From NCBI GenBank assembly GCA_964035575.1, contig OZ037868.1, positions 372,001 through 436,000 on the forward strand: a DNA stretch of 64,000 nucleotides. Direction: 5' to 3'. This DNA is from Rhynchopus sp. YZ270_cl-10. Its lineage: Eukaryota > Euglenozoa > Diplonemea > Diplonemida > Diplonemidae. Positions within the stretch are counted from its first letter, which is position 1. Each line of letters begins with the position of its first letter. This document shows positions 19,611-29,656 of this stretch, piece after piece. Under the pieces are notes generated by a model. It had not been told where the DNA came from. It worked only from the letters and a program-made list of their open reading frames with translations, and ran no database searches. The translations under genes were made by a program, and so were the position numbers.

Positions 19611-20201
19611 TTAACGAGCATTGTTTGCATAACCTGGCTGGACAACAACACCCTGCGGCACAGTGTGCACAACACCTGGCGTCTCATGGTCGCAGCAGAT
19701 GCTGCCTGGATGCAGGCGCAGTCCCTTTGCTTCGCGGGTGATCTGGCACTGCACACAGGCAAGACAAAACCAGGAGAGGATGAAGTCCTCACACATGTTG
19801 TCCTGCAGCCCCAGCTTCTCTTTGACCTCTCCACGTTGCTGGCAGGCGACCATCGTGTACGGCAGACAGCCAAGCGCGTATGCCCCATTCCCAAAAGGCG
19901 CAAGCCCCAACCCCACATTCATGAACACACCACCAGCAGTGCCAAGAAGGTACGCAAGCGACACTCCCACGCACACACCGACGTTCATGCTGTGCGGCTG
20001 GTCGTTCACAATCGCGTTATGTGTATACCCCAGAAGGCATGGGGAGCACCACATCACATCACAGCACACATCCATATCCTCACAGCAGAAGCACAGTCCA
20101 TAGGTCATTTGGCGGTTGTAGCTTGCTCGTACAAGGGGCGCAGCTTCATTGACGTGTCTAGTACTGTGCTGGTTCTGTTGGTTCTCGACGGGAGGAGTCA
20201 T
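19611..20201 (-). CDS. PLAC8-family Cys-rich membrane-associated protein, 196 aa (copy 1)
   Basis: Complete frame from ATG (MTPPVENQQNQHSTRHVNEA) to TAA after VVVQPGYANNAR. The central region has the PLAC8 (DUF614) hallmarks. The first Cys cluster is YGLCFCCEDMDVCCDVMWCS followed by PCLLGYTHN. Next are two hydrophobic segments (VGVCVGVSLAYLLG, and the glycine-rich GLGLAPFGNGAYALGCLPY). The second cluster, CEDFILSWFCLACVQCQITR, ends in the family's C-x2-C-x-Q and Arg-Glu motif. PLAC8 proteins act in cell size control, metal transport or resistance, or channel regulation at membranes. Its tandem paralogue lies directly upstream. This copy has Trp-Phe-Cys-Leu where copy 2 has Cys-Phe-Cys-Pro, so it has lost one conserved Cys. 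Both paralogues share a TATAAAAACTCAAACACCG tract just before the ATG. Confidence 0.9.
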   Translation of the reverse strand: MTPPVENQQNQHSTRHVNEAAPLVRASYNRQMTYGLCFCCEDMDVCCDVMWCSPCLLGYTHNAIVNDQPHSMNVGVCVGVSLAYLLGTAGGVFMNVGLGLAPFGNGAYALGCLPYTMVACQQRGEVKEKLGLQDNMCEDFILSWFCLACVQCQITREAKGLRLHPGSICCDHETPGVVHTVPQGVVVQPGYANNAR

Positions 20202-21060
20202 TTTTTCGGTGTTTGAGTTTTTATATTTTGGGAAAGGTCCTGTGGTGGGTGGTTGGGTGGAATCGTCTCTTTGGCTGCGTAAAAAGTTGCCCTGTTTTTT
20301 TTTTGCTATTGTACTTTATGACTGCTCAAACAATCTTAATTGAAGAGGTGAGGAAGAGGATACGCTTCGCTGCAGGTGACTCGAGAACAAAGGGAAAGGG
20401 TTTTGGCTGAGTGGCAATGACAAAAAAGAAAAGCAATACCAGAGAGTGAAGTATCAACACTCAAAGGCTAGCCTTCCAAAACGGCGTACCTCAACACCAA
20501 AGGAGTGCGGCAGAGCTGCACCATGCTGTACGCTCCTCTGCCTTTCTCTTCCTCAGAACATGGTTGGCTTTTTGAAAGTTAAGCTGTCCACGTTGTTTCT
20601 TTGTATCCTCGTATGTATTGTGTATGCGTCAAAAGAACACCAAAAAAACAAACTTGAAAGATGCATGTGTCTCTCGTGTTTCACATTTTAAAATAAAAAA
20701 ATAAAAACGACGGCAACTCAGAATAACGTTTGTGGGTTATCAGAAAAAAAAGCAAGATAGGGGAGTTGACTTTTTGATGGTTGTCCATCTCCGCTATTTA
20801 CACTTTTTGGGGAAATAATTAATTTCATTTTCTTTCCAAAGAAGAGAAAGCACAATGATGTTCACAACAGATATCCATCTTTTTTTTTTTTTTTTTTTTT
20901 TTTACTGGTTTTCTTCCTTGCTTTCGTATTTTTTGTTTTCTTTATCTTTTTGTAATATTATTGCAAAAAATTTGAACGGAAGAAAATAGAAAAGTTTAAG
21001 ATGAACCCAAGTCGCTCATCACCCACAAAGGGGGAGAGTTCAAGAGGGAAAACAAATGTG

Positions 21061-21100
21061 GAGTTCATCCGGGTGTCTACACTAATACAACCAAGTTTTC
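21061..21100 (-). mobile_element. 40-bp short mobile repeat with target duplication
   Basis: Unit 2 of the duplication holds 40 bases absent from unit 1, flanked by AAATGTG on both sides (21054-21060 and 21101-21107). Unit 1 has the single, near-identical empty site. Read on the minus strand the insert starts GAAAACTTGGTTGTATTAGT, the same 5' boundary as the repeats at 27976, 29093, 34808 and 35926. It ends GGATGAACTC. It is too short to encode anything and is the clearest evidence that this repeat family moves. Confidence 0.75.
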
Positions 21101-21226
21101 AAATGTGCAAATATTCGTCTTTTCGAACAGAAAACAATCAAAGTTGAATTTTTCAATCAAACTTGAATACATTTTAGCACCTACCTCGGTCAAATACATT
21201 TTACCGTTGCATTTTTCAGCGTAAAG

Positions 21227-21823
21227 TTAACGAGCATTGTTTGCATAACCTGGCTGGACAACAACACCCTGCGGCACAGTGTGCACAACACCTGGCGTCT
21301 CATCAGCATCCTCGCAGCAGACGCTACACGGATGCAGGCGCAGTCCCTTTGCTTCGCGGGTGATCTGGCACTGCACACAGGCAGGACAAAAACAGGAGAG
21401 GATGAAGTCCTCACACATGTTGTCCTGCAGCCCCAGCTTCTCTCTGACCTCTCCTCGTTGCTGGCAGACGGACATCGTGCACGGCAGGCAGCCTAACACG
21501 CATGCCGCATTCCCAAAAGGCGCAAGCCCCAACACGAGGTTCACATAAGCAGCACCAAAAGAGCCAAGAAGGTACGCAAGCGACACTCCCACGCACACAC
21601 CGACGTTCATGCTGTGCGGCTGGTCGTTCACAATCGCGTCATACGTGTACCCCAGAAGGCATGGGGAGCACCACATCACATTACAGCACACATCCGTATC
21701 CTCAAAGCAGCAGCACAGTCCATAGGTCATTTGGCGGTCGGAGCTTGCTCGTACAAGGGGCGCAGCTTCATTGACGTATCTGCTACACATGTGGTCGTTC
21801 TGCTGGTTCTCGCCGTGAGTCAT
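21227..21823 (-). CDS. PLAC8-family Cys-rich membrane-associated protein, 198 aa (copy 2)
   Basis: Frame from ATG (MTHGENQQNDHMCSRYVNEA) to the same YANNAR terminus as copy 1. The proteins are mostly identical. Differences cluster in the N-terminal 30 residues and the glycine-rich hydrophobic segment (GSFGAAYVNLVLGLAPFGN against GTAGGVFMNVGLGLAPFGN). The full second PLAC8 motif is kept (CEDFILSCFCPACVQCQITR), and so are the extra Cys residues near 165. The TATAAAAACTCAAACACCG-like tract (here with CATATAAAAAC) again precedes the start. Role as in copy 1: a membrane-associated protein of the PLAC8/FCR family. Confidence 0.9.
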   Translation of the reverse strand: MTHGENQQNDHMCSRYVNEAAPLVRASSDRQMTYGLCCCFEDTDVCCNVMWCSPCLLGYTYDAIVNDQPHSMNVGVCVGVSLAYLLGSFGAAYVNLVLGLAPFGNAACVLGCLPCTMSVCQQRGEVREKLGLQDNMCEDFILSCFCPACVQCQITREAKGLRLHPCSVCCEDADETPGVVHTVPQGVVVQPGYANNAR

Positions 21824-22490
21824 TCTTCGGTGTTTGAGTTTTTATATGTTGGGAAAATTCCTGTAGGGTTGGGTGGTTGGGTGGAATCGTTCTATGTGTC
21901 TAAAAAGTTGCGCTGTTTTTGGTCTTGTACTTTCTTTTTTTGTCAGGGTCGGGTCGGGTCGGGGGGGGAAGGGAGCAGAGGGAGAGGCAGGGAGGGATCA
22001 TAATGTATAAGTGGTGCTCGCTACAGATCTGATAAGGTTTCTTCCTTTGCGGGGAAGAATCGAAAGTTATCATAGCTTTGTCAACATTTTGAATGCATAG
22101 CTGTGTTATTTCTCTTGCGAGACACGCAAAAGACAACAAAAATGAATACAAAACGAAGCCATTTGGCACAACAGTGAACAACACGGATAAAACTGTGTGT
22201 AGTAGGAACACTGATATTGGCACTACTGTAGGGGAGAGAGAAGAGAAAAAAAACCACTTGCTGCTGCGTGCTGCCGGACCACTACAAAGGGTGCTGATTG
22301 AGACGTCAGGTTATAGAAAAAAATATGCGGTGATATATTTTTCTGTATTCCAAAGAACACCCTTTGATATTTGTGTATTTTTGAGCAAAACAGCGGGGGA
22401 AAAAAGGGGGAAAAAGTTTGTAAGATGAACTTAAGCCTTCACGCTTAGTCATTGAATTTTTATTTTGAATTTGGGAGAAAAAATGCATAC

Positions 22491-22696
22491 TCATACTGCG
22501 TAGTCCGCCCTGAGTTGAGACGGACTATGGCGGACTTTGAAAATTCCGTCTCGAGTCTGCCAAACTCGGGCTGACTTGAGATGGACTTGGCGGACTCGGG
22601 CCGAGTCTGGGCGGACTCAGTCAAAAGTCCGTCTCAAGTCTGGGTCTCGGTAGGATTTATTTTTTTGGCGGACTCAGGCGGGACTACGAAGTATGA
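22491..22696. mobile_element. Short inverted-repeat element made of GTCCG/GACTC words
   Basis: Ends are TCATACTGCGTAGTCCGCC and its imperfect complement ending ACTACGAAGTATGA. The interior is almost entirely permutations of GGACT, AGTCC, GTCTCGAG and GGGCCGAGTC, so the whole 206-bp segment can fold on itself. No target duplication is recognisable. It resembles the larger element at 34989-35478 in style rather than in exact sequence. Confidence 0.55.
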
Positions 22697-22750
22697 CGAC
22701 TCATGTACATATAATTGAAAGGCATGCCACAATAGTTTGTTTGATGTGCG

Positions 22751-22853
22751 ACTACTATGCTAGATAGCAGCCACGATTTTTTATCCACAAGAATCCTTAG
22801 AGAGAGCAAATAGAAGGGGGGGGTACGCTTTGCAGTCGGAGGTGTCAGAATCC
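22751..22853 (+). repeat. L-family dispersed repeat, copy 1
   Basis: About 100 bases (CTAGATAGCAGCCACG..., then GAGAGCAAATAGAAGG and TTTGCAGTCGGAGGTGTCAG) match 34101-34198 in the same orientation with substitutions and small gaps. There is no coding potential. Both copies sit in gene-free DNA on the plus strand. Confidence 0.75.
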
Positions 22854-23377
22854 TTTTTCTATTTGTCATTTAAAGTCGTGCCAGAATATGATATATTTTT
22901 TTTTGTGACAGCCATTTGAGTACACATGTCTAAAAAGGGGGCAGGGGGGGAATGACAGGTGGGCACAGTACAGGACAGACCCCTGAGGAGAACAAAGAAA
23001 CGACATTGAAAGAAAATTTTTGGAAAAAAAAAAAAAGAAAAAAGGGCATTTTTTGTACAACTCTTTGCCTTCAATGTAACGTGTACGGTTTCTTTGGTCA
23101 TTTTTTTTTTTCTACCGTAGTTTTGCTGGTACCTATTCCTTATAAGAAGTAGGAAGACACTATAAAAAAAAGCGCACATACATGAAGCCATACCAGATAT
23201 CAGAATTTGTAAGAAATCCAATAAGTTGAGCAGAACTGGGCTTTTTCCAGAAACATCATACTCGTTATAGGGCAATGTTAATATGGGAGCGTCCGCGAAA
23301 GACCCCCCCCTAAAGCTAACATCCATGCTTATTGGTATTTCACTAATTAAAATTTTGGTATTTTATAAGATTTTTTT

Positions 23378-23905
23378 CAACTTACCTTCCTTCACCCCCC
23401 CTGTAAGGGCAACCGTAGGTGAAGTAAGGTATAGTATTGAAATCGATGTGGGGGGGGGGAGTAAAGGGTCAATTTTACAAAACCAGATTTTGAGGAAAAT
23501 TTTAGCCGAAAATGGGCCCCACGTATAAGCAACCGGGCTCATATTTCTCAAAATTTAAGTGGTCAAAAAATTGTCCAATTTTCGAGATTGACCCCACCAC
23601 TGCACGGGCGGATCCCAAAAATGCAAATAAGGACCCTTTTTCAACTTACCTTCCTTCACCCCCCCTGTAAGGGCAACCGTAGGTGAAGTAAGGTATAGTA
23701 TTGAAATCGATGTGGGGGGGGAGTAAAGGGTCAATTTTACAAAACCAGATTTTGAGGAAAATTTTAGCCGAAAATGGGCCCCACGTATAAGCAACCGGGC
23801 TCATATTTCTCAAAATTTAAGTGGTCAAAAAATTGTCCAATTTTCAAGATTGACCCCACCACTGCACGGGCGGATCCCAAAAATGCAAATAAGGACCCTT
23901 TTTAA
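23378..23905. repeat. Two tandem 264-bp copies inside the insertion
   Basis: The segment starting CAACTTACCTTCCTTCACC repeats at an offset of exactly 264 bases (23378 and 23642) with very few differences. Each copy carries the phrase CCACCACTGCACGGGCGGAT followed by CCCAAAAATGCAAAT. Degenerate relatives of that phrase occur at about 52260, 52445 and 55930. The near-identity implies a recent duplication. Confidence 0.85.
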
Positions 23906-24008
23906 TTTGTTCTCTTGAAATGTGTAATTTCATGTTTTCGCGAAAAAAATAACAACTGATCCTATAAGGGTTGAAGGAAGGTGGTTGAAAACAACAATAC
24001 CAACAAGG

Positions 24009-24449
24009 ACAAGTAATTGCTAAGAAAAAAGCGGGGTGTGCTGTGGAAAACTCCGCGCGATTTTCGAAACCACCGTAGCATCCTGGCGATTTGCTGGAGG
24101 TGCTGATGCGCCTGGTGTGATCGATGTGTTGTAGTCTGTGCATTCTGTGTTCCTTCTGCACTGCTCCAACGACGACGACAATGTGGGGAGCCTGTGGACA
24201 AAAACGAGCTGGACCACGCCGAGCCTGCCGAGCCGACGTCCAACAACGCTATCGAGCAGATGGTGCTGGACGAAGAGGACAGCCCCCCTTCTTGAACGTT
24301 TCAGATGCTGGCGTCCCAGTGGGTCTGGCAGCGTACGAAGAGCGTTAGCATACCTGCAGAAGAGCAGAATGCTGGGCGTGTTGTAGATTATTTCTACAAG
24401 ATGGAGTTCCACATCACACCCCGTTTTTTTTCCGATAGCAATTACTTGT
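24009..24449. mobile_element. Nested 441-bp inverted-repeat element
   Basis: Left end ACAAGTAATTGCTAAGAAAA then GCGGGGTGTGCTGTGGAA. The right end is the complement, with CACACCCCG and ending GCAATTACTTGT. Arms are about 45 bases. It lies within the material that interrupts the larger 23281-25410 element, giving at least two levels of nesting. No target duplication could be assigned. Confidence 0.6.
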
Positions 24450-25410
24450 TTTTAAATGAACTCAGAGTTAAGTTTCTGAGTTCATTAAAAAAAAAAATCG
24501 GTGAAAAATTCCGAGTAGGTATTAATTTAGATAGGAAAAGCTATGTCAACAGCTATGTGTCCCCTTATTTTACCTGTAAATACTAAGGATATAGGAAGGA
24601 ATTCACTAATATCTGTCTCTAAACCCATTATCAAAAAGGGGGTAGGAAAGGGGGGTGGAGGCTTGTCGTCCCCTCCGAACACTCTAAATAGAGCGCGAAA
24701 GAGCTTCACGCTCCGGGTCGTCTGCGGCGACGTCGACTTTCTCGCAGAAAACCCCCTTTTTTGAGTGACCCTATTGACCTCAGTGATGAGTCTCTCCAAG
24801 AGTTACAGACAATTGTCCGCCTGTTCCTCCTCTTCCTCCTCCGTCTCGCTGTCACTGTCCTCCTGAGGGTGTCGCTGATGCAACTACAGGAGTAGTAAAC
24901 GGCGGACGCCCCTTTTCTCCTGGTGGTTGTCTTCTGCATATGGAGGGACATATGCTTCGAGCTACACACCTCGCGCATCCAGCTCCTCGCGCCCCACCCT
25001 TTGCCCCCCTGCCAGTGAACCCCTGCATACACCTGCAGCTCGGCGAAGTTTTTTAGGCCTCGGAAAGGCCGGGTTTTCAGCTCCTGAGCGAATGCTTTGG
25101 CTGCTGATTACATTTCCCCCTGTTGTGTTGTTATATGGGTGGTTATATGGGTGTTTGTGAGGATTTCCTTGTATATCCTTAGTATTTACAGGTAAAATAA
25201 GGGGACACATAGCTGTTGACATAGCTTTTCCTATCTAAATTAATACCTACTCGGAATTTTTCACCGATTTTTTTTTTAATGAACTCAGAAACTTAACTCT
25301 GAGTTCATTTTAAAAAAAAATCTTATAAAATACCAAAATTTTAATTAGTGAAATACCAATAAGCATGGATGTTAGCTTTAGGGGGGGGTCTTTCGCGGAC
25401 GCTGCCATAT

Positions 25411-26112
25411 GTTTAAAAAATCTTGAAAAAGGTTGCGCTTCAACAGAACACACAACTCTTTAAAATTAAGGAGGAAAAAAAGAGGGCGAAAAAGGGAGGG
25501 AAAGGCAAGAAGAATCTGCATTAAAAAAAAAACTCAATAACTTCATCATTAGGTTTTTTTTCATAGCAGAAAAAATGGTGGACTTTTGGGGGGAAAAACT
25601 GGTCAAAATTCTGCGTTGGAAAATAACAATAAATGTATGAAAGTGAATTCACATGGAGCCTACCCGAAATTGTCCCCCTTTGCGCTCTGTTTTTTTAATG
25701 TGTTTTTGAGAACGTGCCCTTCTGTTGATATTGACAACAAACGCTGCCCCACTCCATCCGTCCTTCCAAAGTGGTCAAAACCACTTTTTTTTTTTGTATT
25801 TCAATTTGTTCTTTTTTAGAAATATTTTTGTCTGTATTTTGTGCGAAACACAAGGTTGTGCTTTTCCCTATATTTTCCTTGGCTTGCACGGGGGAAAAAA
25901 AAAATGATCTGGAAGAACGGGAACGGGGTCACCAACAAAAAGAACACATTATTGACTCAGGCTTTCACCAAAAAAAAAAGGCAACTTCTTGGGCCAAAAG
26001 CTTCCAACACATAAAACAATATTTTCTATACCAGAGCACGAAGGGTTTCGTTGAGGCAACTCACACATTTGAGAGGAAACGATGGTGTGTGGTGCAAAAA
26101 GAAAAAGAAAAG
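25411..26112. other. Gene-free A/T-rich spacer
   Basis: No gene or clear repeat. Long T and A runs produce several short open frames without coding bias. Confidence 0.5.
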
Positions 26113-26150
26113 AAAAGTTTATGAGGTGACCCTAAGACTCTCGTCCTGTC

Positions 26151-27546
26151 CAGGGCGCGCGCTAACTTTTCGGAAATTTCCCGAAAAAATGGATATCGGG
26201 TCCAAAAAAATGTACCTACAGGAAGTATGTGAAGGGGGGCAGAAAAATCAGGGTCAGGTTACATTTCCGAGAAAATCCCGGGCTGTGGTGGGGGATATAC
26301 GGAAAAATGGACAAAATTTTGGTGACTTAAATTTTCACAAAATATGAACCCATACTCGTAAACAAGGGTCATTTTCAGGTCTTTCGGACAGCCAGTACAC
26401 AGTACACAGTACACAGTACACAGTACACAGTACACAGTACACAGTACACAGTACACAGTACACAGTACACAGTACACAGTACACAGTACACAGTACACAG
26501 TACACAGTACACAGTACACAGTACACAGTACACAGTACACAGTACACAGTACACAGTACACAGTACACAGTACACAGTACACAGTACACAGTACACAGTA
26601 CACAGTACACAGTACACAGTACACAGTACACAGTACACAGTACACAGTACACAGTACACAGTACACAGTACACAGTACACAGTACACAGTACACAGTACA
26701 CAGTACACAGTACACAGTACACAGTACACAGTACACAGTACACAGTACACAGTACACAGTACACAGTACACAGTACACAGTACACAGTACACAGTACACA
26801 GTACACAGTACACAGTACACAGTACACAGTACACAGTACACAGTACACAGTACACAGTACACAGTACACAGTACACAGTACACAGTACACAGTACACAGT
26901 ACACAGTACACAGTACACAGTACACAGTACACAGTACACAGTACACAGTACACAGTACACAGTACACAGTACACAGTACACAGTACACAGTACACAGTAC
27001 ACAGTACACAGTACACAGTACACAGTACACAGTACACAGTACACAGTACACAGTACACAGTACACAGTACACAGTACACAGTACACAGTACACAGTACAC
27101 AGTACACAGTACACAGTACACAGTACACAGTACACAGTACACAGTACACAGTACACAGTACACAGTACACAGTACACAGTACACAGTACACAGTACCGTA
27201 ACTTCACCGGCCAACACCGGAAAACACCGGCAAACATGGTCAAAATCAGGTGGAATATACATAAGTACATCATGGGGGGGTAGGGAACAGGTAGCGCCGC
27301 AGGCGCACGGTACCCAACTTTTTTTCTTTTTTCTTTCCCCTTTTCTCTGCTTTCTTTTGATTGCGCGAGCCGATTGCTCTCCACGGTGGGGTCACATGTG
27401 TGTCCAAAAACTATCTGAAGTGCCCGTACTGTACAATATGGGATTCTCTGATTTTCTTAAGGAAATCGTGTAATCAAAAAATTTTTGTACCGCGAAAAAC
27501 CCTCGAAAAAACCGGGTGTGAGGGTGTGGATTTAGCGCGCGCCCTG
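26151..27546. mobile_element. hAT-type MITE carrying a long heptamer array
   Basis: The ends are CAGGGCGCGCGCTAA and TTAGCGCGCGCCCTG, a perfect 15-bp inverted repeat, flanked by GTCCTGTC on each side (26143-26150 and 27547-27554). An 8-bp duplication and CAGGG ends are hallmarks of hAT elements. Of the 1396 bp, about 800 are the ACACAGT array. The rest is noncoding and shares modules with 45400-45660, 29790-29850 and 52560-52605, such as GGTAGCGCCGCAGGCGCACG and the phrase GCCGATTGCTCTCC. It is non-autonomous. Confidence 0.9.
26394..27196. repeat. TACACAG heptamer microsatellite (about 114 copies)
   Basis: Essentially perfect tandem array of TACACAG inside the hAT MITE. The stop-free frames on the minus strand (VYCVLCT repeats) are artefacts of the 7-base period. 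The low divergence among units implies recent expansion. Confidence 0.97.
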
Positions 27547-28800
27547 GTCCTGTCACCAAAAATAGAAAACGACTTCAGGATATGACAGTTAAATGAAATA
27601 AAGAAAACACTTTTTCGTTTATCGCACCGCAAAAGGTTTGTGTTTTTCACTGATGAATGTGAGTGATGTTAGTGGAAAAACAATACGCTAAAGCGGGCAC
27701 GCACCATCCGTCGTTTTCCATTTCTATTCGTCAATGCTTGATAACACAAAAAAAAAAAAAAAAAAAACAGTAGGATCGGTAGGTAAGTAAAGTTGTTTTT
27801 CATTGATTGCACAATCCTCCTGTTTGAGGGATGATTTGGCGACCTGTACCGGGAATACTATTTCTCCTTTAAAGCAAGCTTCGTAGGAATAAGAAAACAC
27901 ACACACACACACCCACCTAGGTGTCTTACGACAAACCGGTGATTTATTGCAAAAGCATTGGCTCTTGGTTTTGTTGAAAACTTGGTTGTATTAGTGATGT
28001 ATGACCGGGACCCCCAACACCATGCAGTCCTTCATCCCTTTCATGGTTTACATCTGATGGTCTTTACTCCCGCTTCCTCTCATCATATAACAAGTATTTG
28101 CATCATATGCAATCAATTGATAGTATATGGTGAGGGATCAACAAAAATGTTCCCATCTTTCTTATGGCGTCTGTTTTGCAAACCGTAGAAAAGAACAGTA
28201 AAATGCTTCGTGCACAAATAACAAAAAAAAAAAGGGGGGGCATGAGTGATGAACCTGAGCCTCCTTCTTGTGCTTACTCACCAACACAAAAACTGTGGTT
28301 GTTGATGCAGGCACATCCGACTGACCCACTGTACGCTGCCAGCCATCCGGATGAAAGCACAAACAAACACCCCACACCGCCTGGATTTTATTTCACTGAG
28401 GGGGAAAGGAGGGGGGAAAAAACAACAATGGGATGGAAAGATGACAACGAGAAAACACATAGACGTTCGCGTGCACATACATCTCACAAACAAAAGGGGA
28501 AAAAGAGGAGAGAAAAATAATAATAAAAACACACTCTTTCTGTTCTAAAGAGAACGCAGGCAATGAGACTGCGGGGACGGTAATGAAACAAAAGAACAAC
28601 AAGAGGGGGGGAGAGACTAAACGAAGAAAAAAAAAACGAATTTGAGGGGATGCAAAAGAGAGAGAAAAAAGGGGGGTGAATTATTGTTCGTGTCTTTGCC
28701 ATCTTTTGTGGCAAAGAGAGATTTACAGACGGCACCGTATACAGCAACGTATACGTTTATGCGGTTTCAGTTTTTTTTTTTTTTTTTTTGAAAATTTTTT

Positions 28801-28905
28801 TTACCATTCTTTTGGAACGGAGCATATACGTTCTGGAAGCTCCAAGAAAATGGAGTCGGTGGGCTAAAGAGGAAGTTGCCTTCCTAAACGTGCACACACA
28901 ACTGG
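28801..28905 (+). repeat. K-family dispersed repeat, copy 1
   Basis: About 105 bases centred on GGAAGCTCCAAGAAAATGGA and GTCGG, then AGGAAGTTGCCTT and CTAAACGTGCA, match 50815-50921 in the same orientation. The central GCTCC/GGAG can pair into a short hairpin. Noncoding, possibly a SINE fragment. Confidence 0.7.
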
Positions 28906-29092
28906 TAAAAAGGGGGAGGTGTCGTCACTCACCTATATCATTGAAATACCATTGCTTACAATGGTAACACTCCAATAGTGTTGCCCCCTGTCTTCTTCTT
29001 TTTTGATTAAATTGTTGGAGTAGTGTAGTTGCCTCGGTTGTGTTGCCACAGTTGTGCAAATCTTTACTTTCATTTTTTGTTTGTTTGTTTTT

Positions 29093-29140
29093 GAAAACTT
29101 GGTTGTAGTAGTGTAGCCACCCTAGAGCGTGCTCCATTAT
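29093..29140 (+). repeat. GAAAACTTGG-led short repeat
   Basis: GAAAACTTGGTTGTAGTAGT then GTAGCCACCCTAGAGCG and GCTCCATTATA. It begins exactly after a G-T-rich TTTGTTTTT tract, and GTTTTT recurs beyond the 3' end, suggesting a short target duplication. Close copies: 34808-34856 and 35926-36104 (interrupted). Variants with the same start but other tails: 27976, 29005, 62846 and the 40-bp insertion at 21061. Confidence 0.65.
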
Positions 29141-29656
29141 ACTAAACATTGTTTTTGTTTTTTGTACCGAGGACGGGTTTCTGCACACAAAGGGTCGTCC
29201 GAAAAGGCTAATAAATTATAAAGGTAGATCATCCTCACCCCAATGAAAATACTTTTTCAAAAAATATTTTTGTTTCTAAATTGGCCACTGTGCAAACTCT
29301 TGACTTTTATTTTAGGGAGAAAGCAAAAAAAAAAAAAGCACTGTATACAGCATTGTTGGAGACCAATGGACTCTTTGAATGACTGCAAACATGGTACCAC
29401 ATACTACCCTCGGCAAAGAAGGCATTACAAGAAAATAAAAACCCCTTCAAAAAAGAACAGTTTATAAGATGACCCTAAGCCTCTCGTGCTTAGTCACCTT
29501 ATGATGAACGAAACCTCGGTCACCCCAAAAAAGGAGAGGTGGATATTTTTTTTTTTTTTTGCACAACATTGGAAAGAAGGGGGTAAAAAATGAAAAAAAA
29601 ATCATGAAAAGCAAAAAGAGAGGGAGGAAACTGAACAAAGACCATAACTAAATAAC

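Larger units (their letters stand above)
18541..20320. repeat. Tandem duplication, unit 1
   Basis: First copy of a head-to-tail duplication whose second copy is 20321-21938. Both begin near TGCTCAAACAA, share a long nearly identical intergenic part (GAGGAAGAGGATACGCTTCG onward), then the 3' flank, coding region and 5' flank of a PLAC8 gene. Unit 1 has about 330 bases at 18871-19199 that unit 2 lacks, including a CTCGAGAGACT-led repeat also present at 8885. Confidence 0.9.
20321..21938. repeat. Tandem duplication, unit 2
   Basis: Second copy of the block. Relative to unit 1 it lacks the 330-base segment, has about 60 bases of T-rich insertion at 20881-20940, and has a 40-base insertion with target duplication at 21061-21100. 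The intergenic parts are more alike than the coding parts, which hints at recent duplication or conversion plus selection on the protein. Confidence 0.9.
21939..23280. other. Gene-free stretch with repeats
   Basis: No gene supported. It contains a GGGTC/GTCGG stretch near 21950, a diverged plus-strand CTCTCGT-family copy at 22414-22453, the palindromic-word element 22491-22696 and an L-family repeat at 22751-22853. An A/T-rich spacer follows, with many spurious open frames. Confidence 0.5.
23281..25410. mobile_element. Large inverted-repeat element interrupted by other insertions
   Basis: Outer ends ATATGGGAGCGTCCGCGAAA and the complementary CGCTGCCATAT start arms that continue through CTAACATCCATGCTTATTGG and TTAATTTTAGTATTTTATAA-type sequence. 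The right arm (25165-25410) is continuous for about 245 bases. The left arm is split: 23281-23372 matches its outer part and 24450-24600 its inner part. About 1.08 kb has therefore been inserted in between, at a T run. ATAT on both sides could be a target duplication. The centre (24600-25160) has no recognisable transposase. Confidence 0.7.
26115..27557 (+). repeat. CTCTCGT hairpin-family copy split by a transposon
   Basis: The left part (GTTTATGAGGTGACCCTAAG then ACTCTCGTCCTGTC, to 26150) continues after the inserted element as GTCCTGTCACC (27547-27557). Removing the insert and one duplicate gives an ordinary family member. The hairpin copy is therefore older than the transposon insertion. 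Confidence 0.75.

Noticed and set aside
21900-22003. Possible SL or snRNA gene near the GGGTCGGGTCGG stretch
   Set aside because: No Sm-site, donor or stable stem-loop arrangement could be found.
26259-27384. Three overlapping 295-349-codon frames of YCVLCTV repeats
   Set aside because: Same artefact from the TACACAG array inside a MITE.
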